64,000 nucleotides of DNA from assembly GCF_041428715.1 (NCBI RefSeq), contig NZ_CP155572.1; one strand, 5' to 3'. The first letter of the stretch is position 1; each line of letters opens with the position of its first letter. The translations under genes were made by a program, and so were the position numbers. Shown here piece by piece: positions 58,056 to 64,000 of this stretch. The notes under the pieces are model-generated. The model had not been told where the DNA came from, made no database searches, and saw only the letters and a list, made by a program, of their open reading frames with translations. This DNA comes from Sporomusa malonica. GTDB taxonomy: Bacteria; Bacillota; Negativicutes; Sporomusales; Sporomusaceae.

Positions 58056-59111
58056 ATGACACTGGCGGCGCAGTTGCTTGATTGGTATTACAAAAACGCC
58101 AGAGATTTGCCCTGGCGCAAAGATAAAGATGCTTATAAAATCTGGGTTTCGGAGATCATGTTGCAGCAAACGCGGGTAGAGGTGGTAAAAGATTATTACA
58201 AGCGGTGGATGGACAGGTTTCCAACACTGGAGATTTTAGCTCAGGCATCTGAGCAAGAAGTGCTCAATTATTGGCAGGGGTTGGGCTATTATAGCCGAGC
58301 ACGGCATTTGTTGTCAGGTGTCAGGGAGGTTTGTTTGGAATACGGCGGAAAGGTGCCGGATAATCCAGCCACAATCCAGCGTTTACCCGGGGTTGGTGAA
58401 TATACGGCCGGGGCTATCGCCAGCATTGCCTATAACCGGGCTGCTCCGGCAGTTGATGGCAATGTCCTCAGAATCTTCAGCCGGCTATTTTGCTTGGACG
58501 GAGACATTGCTAAGTCGGCGACCAAACGCGAAATTGATCGATTGATTCGGCAGCATATACCTAGTCAATGCCCAGGTGACTTTAACCAGGCGCTGATGGA
58601 TTTAGGTGCCATGATCTGCATTCCCCGGCGCCCGCGTTGCCAGTTGTGCCCATTAACTAATTTATGTGAGGCTTACGCACGGGAGGTTCAGGATACGCTG
58701 CCGGTACGGGCGACGAAGAAGGCGCCACAACTGATTGTGCTGGCCGCTGCGGTAGTGCTGCGGGACGGGAAATATTTGGTGCGACAGCGGACTAAAGCCG
58801 GGCTGTTAGCCGGGATGTGGGAATTTCCCGCGATAGAAGTGGTTGAGGATGAAGTGGCAGTCGAGCGGTTAAAAGAAGAGCTTTGGAATGAGTTACGACA
58901 AGCTGTGTGTATTAAGGAAAAAATGTCTCATTACCTTCATACGTTTAGTCACCGTAAATGGGATATTTCTTTTTACCAGTGTGAGTGGCTAGCCGGTGAT
59001 GACCTGACAGATAAAGCTTGCTGGCTAAGTGCATCAGAATTAAGCACTGTACCTTGGGCTGGGCCTCACTATAAAGTGGCTCTGTTGTTAGGGCAAAAGG
59101 CTGTGAAATGA
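58056..59111 (+). CDS. mutY: A/G-specific adenine glycosylase, 351 aa
   Basis: Removes adenine opposite 8-oxoguanine. Features: SEIMLQQTRVEVV with the catalytic Glu region, helix-hairpin-helix LPGVGEYTAGAIASIAYN with the catalytic Asp in PAVDGNVLRI, the 4Fe-4S loop Cys-x6-Cys-x2-Cys-x5-Cys (CIPRRPRCQLCPLTNLC), and a C-terminal NUDIX-like MutT domain (YLVRQRTKAGLLAGMWEFP). ATG behind GAGGAAGG. Monocistronic, with a strong terminator. Confidence 0.95.
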   Translation: MTLAAQLLDWYYKNARDLPWRKDKDAYKIWVSEIMLQQTRVEVVKDYYKRWMDRFPTLEILAQASEQEVLNYWQGLGYYSRARHLLSGVREVCLEYGGKVPDNPATIQRLPGVGEYTAGAIASIAYNRAAPAVDGNVLRIFSRLFCLDGDIAKSATKREIDRLIRQHIPSQCPGDFNQALMDLGAMICIPRRPRCQLCPLTNLCEAYAREVQDTLPVRATKKAPQLIVLAAAVVLRDGKYLVRQRTKAGLLAGMWEFPAIEVVEDEVAVERLKEELWNELRQAVCIKEKMSHYLHTFSHRKWDISFYQCEWLAGDDLTDKACWLSASELSTVPWAGPHYKVALLLGQKAVK

Positions 59112-59114
59112 AAT

Positions 59115-59163
59115 AGTATAAAGATACTCCCAAATCATCGCGATTTGGGAGTATCTTTATACT
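59115..59163. terminator. Long bidirectional terminator
   Basis: A perfect 22-bp inverted repeat (59115-59136 with 59142-59163) with a 5-nt loop, AT-rich at the ends. It lies between the convergent mutY and 31-aa genes. Confidence 0.85.
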
Positions 59164-59171
59164 AACCAATG

Positions 59172-59267
59172 TTATTTTTTGGCAGCATTTTCCTGAGAGA
59201 TATCTAGCTGTGATTTCTTGTTTTTTGCACCCTTTTTAGGGCCGCGGCCGGGTTTCTTATCCCCCAT
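59172..59267 (-). CDS. Very small basic protein, 31 aa
   Basis: ATG preceded by TTAGGAGGTGACGGGT, a near-perfect ribosome site. The peptide is lysine- and glycine-rich (MGDKKPGRGPKKGAKNKKSQ) with an acidic/neutral tail (LDISQENAAKK) and no hydrophobic segment. Such a peptide would bind nucleic acid or ribosomes, if anything. No family is recognised. It is framed by the terminator at 59115. Confidence 0.55.
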   Translation of the reverse strand: MGDKKPGRGPKKGAKNKKSQLDISQENAAKK

Positions 59268-59379
59268 ACCCGTCACCTCCTAAATCTTTAAAAGCTAGGA
59301 TGCCCCAAAAGACAGCGATTTATACTGCGTACAGCCGTCAGAGAGCGATGCCGTAATCGATAGTAGCAATGGCTCTGAG

Positions 59380-60480
59380 CTAGTTAGCTACAGGCAATGT
59401 AAAATAAATCGCCATGCCTGCTCCCGGCTGACTTTCAGCCCAGATGTGGCCGCCATGTGCGGCAATGATTTCTTTGGCGATGTTTAGCCCGAGTCCACTA
59501 TTTTTCGTTTTATCACTCGGTTGAGTTCCTTGATAGTAGCGGTCGAAAATAAAGGGAACTTGTTCTTGTTGTATCCCTTCGCCACTGTCCCGGACGGTCA
59601 GTGTAATACTGTCGTCTGTTGCGGCTACAGGCAATAAGCTTAGTTGTATCGTGCCGCCGGGGGGAGTATGGCGGATGGAGTTAAAGATCAGATTGGCATA
59701 GACCCGCTCAATATAATCAGTGTCAGCTGTCAGCTTTACCTCTGACTGTTGTACTTCCGGTTTGGTCGTAGCCATCAAATTGAGTCCAGCCATTTTTACG
59801 TCTTCCTGATATTTTTCGCATACTTGGCTAATTAGTTCTTCCGGCGTAACTGATCGTAATTTTAGGGAGACTTGTCTGGCTTCCAGGTGAGACAAGTCAA
59901 ATAATTCTTTGATTAACCGATTTAAGACAAGTGCTTTCGTGTAAATAAGATTGAGATATTTAGTTTTTTCTTCCGGATCTATGATTACCCCGTCCAGCAT
60001 AGCTTCCACATATCCTTGAATAGACGTCAGCGGTGTTCTTAAGTCATGAGAGATGTTCGCAAGCAACTGGCGGCGGGCCATATTCGCTTGCTCCAAAGCC
60101 ACCGTCCGTTCTTTCACCAATTTTTCCAGGCGCTGGTTCATTGCTGTCAGTTCCTGGTTAAATGCTTGTTGCTCATTAAGCCTGGTTAACAGGAGGTCTG
60201 CCGGCTGGTAATGGCTGTTATCATCATGGCTAGGCCGCGGGTCTACTGACGCAAATATCTCCCGGTCAAACGATCCCCGGCTGAGTTCGAACATGCAGGT
60301 CAGTACCCGGCTATATATTTTCAGCAGCGCTCTAGCAAAAATAGAGCATAGCAGCAGCAGCATAAGAACAGCCGCTAACCAGTATGCTCCACGATAGATG
60401 CTCCAGGCCACCGTTACCAGGCCACTTGCGGCTATGAACAACAACATAAGGCGCTTATGACGACCTGTTTTTGTAGTCAT
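59380..60480 (-). CDS. Membrane histidine kinase without outer sensor, 366 aa
   Basis: Two adjacent N-terminal membrane helices (LMLLFIAASGLVTVAWSIY, WLAAVLMLLLLCSIFARAL) with almost no loop, a linker with coiled coil, HisKA (ANISHDLRTPLTSIQGYVEA) and HATPase_c (NLIFNSIRHTPPGG, RDSGEGIQQEQ, SGLGLNIAKEI). The design resembles intramembrane- or cytoplasm-sensing kinases such as BceS/LiaS. It is the last gene of a three-gene set with the phospholipase and the response regulator. Confidence 0.92.
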   Translation of the reverse strand: MTTKTGRHKRLMLLFIAASGLVTVAWSIYRGAYWLAAVLMLLLLCSIFARALLKIYSRVLTCMFELSRGSFDREIFASVDPRPSHDDNSHYQPADLLLTRLNEQQAFNQELTAMNQRLEKLVKERTVALEQANMARRQLLANISHDLRTPLTSIQGYVEAMLDGVIIDPEEKTKYLNLIYTKALVLNRLIKELFDLSHLEARQVSLKLRSVTPEELISQVCEKYQEDVKMAGLNLMATTKPEVQQSEVKLTADTDYIERVYANLIFNSIRHTPPGGTIQLSLLPVAATDDSITLTVRDSGEGIQQEQVPFIFDRYYQGTQPSDKTKNSGLGLNIAKEIIAAHGGHIWAESQPGAGMAIYFTLPVAN

Positions 60481-60507
60481 GCCAATTCCCCCTATAATTA
60501 TATAAAG

Positions 60508-61389
60508 TTATGGATTATTGCTGAAAGTTTCAATTACTGATAATATATTTTGTTTATTCATATTAACGGCAGCCCTGCCAGCAGCAACAATGGCGGCCAG
60601 ACCATCAGGCTCCATGAGGGTGGGTTTTTCATCGCAGCACACATTAATTAGTATAATTTCATGATGATGCAGCACAATGGCCAATGCTGTCTGGCTGCGT
60701 TCCCCGGTGGACAGTACCTTGTTGATAAACCGCCAATAGTATTCCAGAAAACTATCAGGCTCGGACATAGGGTTATTTTCAAAGGTCATAGCAATGATAA
60801 TGTCCATATTTTTCTTTACCGCTTCCAGGACCGGCAGGGCGGCTGTATATGCGCCATCAACCAGCAATTTCCCGTCAATGGCGGCTGGCGGCATAAAGGG
60901 AAACTGAGCAGAAGCGGCATATACGGCGTCAGCCGCTAATCCATTATCCAATACTACATTCTTTCCGGTGTTTATATCAGTGGCCTGGAGCAAAGTAACC
61001 GGGTGAAAATTTTCTACCTGCCAGTCTTTGAAGATATTGCGCAACACCTGTCTGAGCGCCTGCGGTTTAAGCATCGCTGCTCCCGGATCAAACCGGCCGA
61101 ACGGCAGCTCTAAAATATCCAGCATGGTACGGTAATCAAGCCGGGAGTATAGCTTTGGCTGCCATAGTAAACGTCCTATTGCCGGCATATTGTCCGTCCG
61201 GACGTCAGCACCCCGTAAAGCCGCCATAATTGCGCCGCCGCTGGCACCGACCAACAGATCTATTTCCAGGCCCATCTCATCCAAAAATTCGAATAGGGCG
61301 ATTGCTGCTAAGGTTTTCACCCCGCCTCCGCCTAAAACCACGCCGATTTTTGGGCGTTGTTGGCAAGCGGAAGTATTTGTTTCACCCAA
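60508..61389 (-). CDS. Patatin-like phospholipase, 293 aa
   Basis: A TTG start at 61389 is inferred because GAGGTG lies 7 nt upstream; the frame is open to a GTG at 61404. Patatin features: oxyanion loop VVLGGGGVKTLA, nucleophile elbow GASGGAIMAAL (G-A-S-G-G), and the dyad Asp in LLVDGAYTAALP. It is a soluble acyl hydrolase of the RssA/YchK type. It sits between a response regulator (28 nt upstream) and its kinase (28 nt downstream), so lipid cleavage may feed into envelope sensing, which is inference. Confidence 0.88.
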   Translation of the reverse strand: MGETNTSACQQRPKIGVVLGGGGVKTLAAIALFEFLDEMGLEIDLLVGASGGAIMAALRGADVRTDNMPAIGRLLWQPKLYSRLDYRTMLDILELPFGRFDPGAAMLKPQALRQVLRNIFKDWQVENFHPVTLLQATDINTGKNVVLDNGLAADAVYAASAQFPFMPPAAIDGKLLVDGAYTAALPVLEAVKKNMDIIIAMTFENNPMSEPDSFLEYYWRFINKVLSTGERSQTALAIVLHHHEIILINVCCDEKPTLMEPDGLAAIVAAGRAAVNMNKQNILSVIETFSNNP

Positions 61390-61417
61390 ATTATAGCACC
61401 TCACACAGTTGTATTAA

Positions 61418-62113
61418 TTAAAGATTGGTTAAATATTTGCTGAACTTGTAACCAAAGCCCCTACAAGTAAGAATATATTTTGGGTTTGCTGGGTCAGTTT
61501 CAATTTTCTTACGTAGGTTACTAATATGCACTGCCACAGTTCTGGCATCATCCAAGCCGGCAGCCTTCCAAATGATTTCAAACAATTGTGCGGCGCTGTA
61601 TACCCGGTCTGGATTACACGCGAGGAGGGTTAGTAACTGAAATTCGGTAGTGGATAAAGAAACTACTGCACCCCGGACATACACGCTGCAACCAGGTAAG
61701 TCAATCTCAAGTCCCTCGTAGCTGATGCTATGCTTGCCGCCATTATCCCTTGCTTTGCGTCTAAGATGAGCTTTTACCCGGGCTACCAATTCACCAGGGC
61801 TAAACGGTTTTGTCACATAATCATCGGCAATACCCAGACCAGCAATCTTATCTTCTTCTTCGCTTTTACAGCTTAAAAAAATAACCGGCAAGTCAGTTGT
61901 TTGGCGAAGCTGACGGGCAAGCGAAAGCCCATCTATTTCCGGTAGGATAATATCCAAAATGGCCAGATCAAAAGCCTGTTGTCTGGCTAATTCGATGGCT
62001 TGCGATCCGGCTGTGGCCGTCGTGACCAAAAAGCCTTCTTTGGTCAGATATAATCTGATTATGTCGCTGATTTCCGGTTCATCATCCACGACTAAGATAT
62101 GTTTACCTGCCAT
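61418..62113 (-). CDS. OmpR/PhoB-family response regulator, 231 aa
   Basis: Receiver (HILVVDDEPEISDII, LAILDIILPEIDGLS, VIFLSCKSEEEDK, DDYVTKPFSPGEL) and winged-helix output (VVSLSTTEFQLLTLLACNPD to CRGFGYKFS). The usual GLELGADDYVTKPF reads GLGIADDYVTKPF here, one residue short in the loop before beta-5. The switch Thr is replaced by Ser (FLSCK). First gene of the regulator-phospholipase-kinase set. Confidence 0.93.
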   Translation of the reverse strand: MAGKHILVVDDEPEISDIIRLYLTKEGFLVTTATAGSQAIELARQQAFDLAILDIILPEIDGLSLARQLRQTTDLPVIFLSCKSEEEDKIAGLGIADDYVTKPFSPGELVARVKAHLRRKARDNGGKHSISYEGLEIDLPGCSVYVRGAVVSLSTTEFQLLTLLACNPDRVYSAAQLFEIIWKAAGLDDARTVAVHISNLRKKIETDPANPKYILTCRGFGYKFSKYLTNL

Positions 62114-62298
62114 AAAGCCACCTCTTCTAAGGATTTATTTGGATTATTGCGTTGGTTGCTATTATTCGAGGTTAATATGTAAATTCCTCCAAATTATGCT
62201 GCGAATGGGAGGATATAGTAATACTGAAATCCTTGATTCAATCTATTCTTTAGAAAATCTTTAACTTGGCAGCCGGATTAATATGCTAAACTAAAAAA

Positions 62299-62367
62299 AA
62301 CAAACCAAAAATCTACTATGGTTTCTCAAAATATCTCAAGAAATTCGTAGTAGATTTTTGGTTTGTT
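62299..62367. repeat. Perfect 20-bp inverted repeat upstream of the adenylation gene
   Basis: AACAAACCAAAAATCTACTA (62299-62318) is the exact reverse complement of 62348-62367, with a 29-nt spacer. It lies in the 384-nt gap between the response regulator and the synthetase gene. It may be a terminator, an attenuator or the remnant of a small mobile element; no flanking duplication is obvious. The rest of the gap shows nothing clear. Confidence 0.65.
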
Positions 62368-62497
62368 CAATAGTGATGCTGAAAGTAGGAGGTATTCTAT
62401 TGATATTGTCGAAAGTCTGATATTGAGTTTTCCAGATTAATCCACAAAAATGGCAAAATTATATTGGGCTGATTCTATGGTAAGAGGAGTCGGGGCT

Positions 62498-64000
62498 ATG
62501 AGTGAACAACACCATAAGATTTTGCAGGAGTTCAGCGGTGCAGCGTTTAATCCGGACTATTGCCGGGACGAGTTCTTGCATGAATTGTTTGAAAACAATG
62601 CGGAGCGGTATTCTAGTAAAACAGCCTTAGAGTGTGGGAATGTAAAACTTACCTATAGGGAACTGGATAAGCGCAGTAATCAATTAGCTTATTATCTGCG
62701 TAAACAAGGACTGCAGACTGGTGACAATGTGGTATTAATGCTTGACAAGACAGAGTATTTATATATTGCAATGATTGGTGTGATGAAAGCCGGTGCGGCA
62801 TATGTCCCGGTAGATCTGTCATTTCCTGTTGAACGTGTTGATTTTATCCTGAAAGATTCAGCTGCCCCGATCTGTATAACCACTGCCAAGCTTTGGGAAG
62901 CCGTCGGCAATCAAATATCAGGTTTTCTGGTACAGACTCTTTTGGTAGATCAAGATTGGTCGGTTGTAGCTAAAGAAAGTGAGCAGCGTTTGCTGCCCGA
63001 AACAATTGGGCTTAATAGAGAGGCATTATTTTCTCCTTGTTATATTATCTATACGTCAGGCACTACCGGCAGGCCTAAAGGGTGTATTATTGATCACCGA
63101 AACATCTGCAACTACGTCCGAGGTGCAACGGCAACCTACGGAATTAAGCCGGAGGACCGCATTCTCCAGTGCGCCTCAATTGCTTTTGACGCTTCGCTTG
63201 AAGAAATATGGATGGCTTTTGCCAACGGTGGTACTTTGATCGCCGGGACAAAGGAGATTATGCAATCAGGTCCCCAGTTTGGAGAGATGATGACCTGTCA
63301 TAACGTGACGGTGTTGTCCTGTTCACCTACGCTTCTTTCAATGGTAGAAAGTGAAATGGATACAATCCGTATAATCATTTTAGGCGGGGAAGCGTGTCCC
63401 CATGACTTGGTAAAACGCTGGTATAATCCTAATCGCGTTTTGTTTAACTCCTATGGACCGACTGAGACGACCATTGTGGCAACAGTTGGTGAATTGCGAC
63501 CAGACAAGCCAGTGACCATCGGCAGAGCTTTGCCGAACTATCGCACATATATTGTTAATGAAAAACTTGAACTAGTGCCCATTGGTGAAGAGGGTGAATT
63601 GCTTATTGCCGGTCCGGGTGTTTCCCGTGGTTATTTGAATATGGATGATCTGGATTTTCGGCGATTTATTTTCACCAATAAGCTGACAGGTGAGCCGTTG
63701 TGTCTTTATCGGACTGGTGACCTTGCCCGTTACAATAGCGAAGGGGAAATTGAATACCTGGGTCGTAGTGATGATCAAGTTAAACTGCGTGGATTTCGCA
63801 TAGAACTATCGGAAATTGAATCTATTCTCATGCAAAATCCAGCAATACTGTCGGCAGCTGTAGCCTTACATCACACTGGGCAGCAACTGGCTGCTTATGT
63901 TGTAATTAGGGAAGGCCATACCATCAAATATAAAGAGCTCAGGGAAACCTTGAAAAAAAGACTGCCGCCCTATATGATACCGTCCTGGCTGGATGAGGTC
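62498..64000 (+). CDS. Nonribosomal peptide synthetase-type adenylation domain protein (partial, 3' end missing)
   Basis: ATG behind AGAGGAGTCGGGG; the frame stays open to the window edge (501 codons). No condensation domain precedes it. Adenylation motifs: A2-like MKAGAAYVPVD, A3 YTSGTTGRPKG, A4 FDASLEEIW, A5 NSYGPTETTI, A6 GELLIAGPGVSRGYL, A7 YRTGDLARY, A8 GRSDDQVKLRGFRIELSEIE. Specificity positions read by eye are D-A-E-S-I-G-S-I-V. These resemble codes I recall for lysine. An N-terminal A domain with such a code would fit the Pls/PosA (poly-lysine synthetase-like) enzymes, but the carrier and membrane parts are outside the window. Confidence 0.88.
   Translation, partial: MSEQHHKILQEFSGAAFNPDYCRDEFLHELFENNAERYSSKTALECGNVKLTYRELDKRSNQLAYYLRKQGLQTGDNVVLMLDKTEYLYIAMIGVMKAGAAYVPVDLSFPVERVDFILKDSAAPICITTAKLWEAVGNQISGFLVQTLLVDQDWSVVAKESEQRLLPETIGLNREALFSPCYIIYTSGTTGRPKGCIIDHRNICNYVRGATATYGIKPEDRILQCASIAFDASLEEIWMAFANGGTLIAGTKEIMQSGPQFGEMMTCHNVTVLSCSPTLLSMVESEMDTIRIIILGGEACPHDLVKRWYNPNRVLFNSYGPTETTIVATVGELRPDKPVTIGRALPNYRTYIVNEKLELVPIGEEGELLIAGPGVSRGYLNMDDLDFRRFIFTNKLTGEPLCLYRTGDLARYNSEGEIEYLGRSDDQVKLRGFRIELSEIESILMQNPAILSAAVALHHTGQQLAAYVVIREGHTIKYKELRETLKKRLPPYMIPSWLDEV

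Overview
The window looks like chromosomal DNA of a spore-forming, diderm Firmicute of the Negativicutes type (Sporomusa/Pelosinus-like). This is an inference. The evidence for an outer membrane is a TolC-like protein plus a complete RND efflux operon. The rest of the gene content is Firmicute in style: DUF881 and DUF1290 genes, YueI-like, BioW-type biotin synthesis, a PyrR-type attenuator, CGAAC-N4-GTTCG LexA boxes, and TTG/GTG starts behind strong GGAGG sites. No rRNA, tRNA, CRISPR array, insertion sequence or prophage was seen.

Layout. 0-4.4 kb: the 3' end of an unknown gene, a LysR regulator divergent from a UroD/MtaA-type protein, a lipoprotein, and small unknown genes. 4.5-20.4 kb: an island that appears to handle copper or silver. 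It holds a TolC-CusB-CusA-like efflux operon, four small Met/His-rich secreted proteins, an NlpC/P60 protein, LemA, a methyltransferase and two paralogous OmpR-type two-component systems whose sensor loops are rich in Met and His. Seven promoters (an eighth is weaker) share one architecture: three or four direct repeats of about HTTCATAANWT spaced exactly 11 bp, with the -10 hexamer starting 12 nt after the end of the last core. This is the main discovery of the window: a compact, probably autoregulated metal-envelope regulon that includes at least one candidate small RNA. The DUF881/DUF1290 pair sits inside the island on the opposite strand.

20.4-24 kb: a coiled-coil protein, a second LysR regulator, a small protein, and a LexA-controlled Y-family polymerase with a 76-residue partner. 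24-32 kb: many tiny genes, among them a three-member family of Cys-containing single-span peptides, with recurrent CATACTA promoter-like motifs and a dispersed structured repeat. Between them lie a GGDEF/HD-GYP receptor and a 5'-nucleotidase. 32-34.5 kb: beta-carbonic anhydrase, glycerate kinase and a YueI-like protein. 34.7-44.4 kb: a signalling block made of a PhnD-like lipoprotein with a NarL-type kinase and regulator, an HD-GYP protein, and a minus-strand cluster of three histidine kinases, a CheY-like protein and an NtrC-like activator.

44.6-50.3 kb: a biotin operon, bioB, a membrane gene, bioW, bioF, bioD and bioA, behind a BirA-type operator. 50.3-51.8 kb: a uracil permease behind a PyrR-type attenuator. 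51.8-59.3 kb: housekeeping genes (YigZ, NERD, glycerol dehydrogenase, RluA-type synthase, phosphofructokinase, MutY) and an unknown gene. 59.3-62.1 kb: a two-component system with a patatin-like phospholipase between regulator and kinase. 62.5 kb to the end: the start of a nonribosomal peptide synthetase-type adenylating enzyme, cut by the window edge.

All calls come from reading the sequence and from recalled family motifs; no database search was run.
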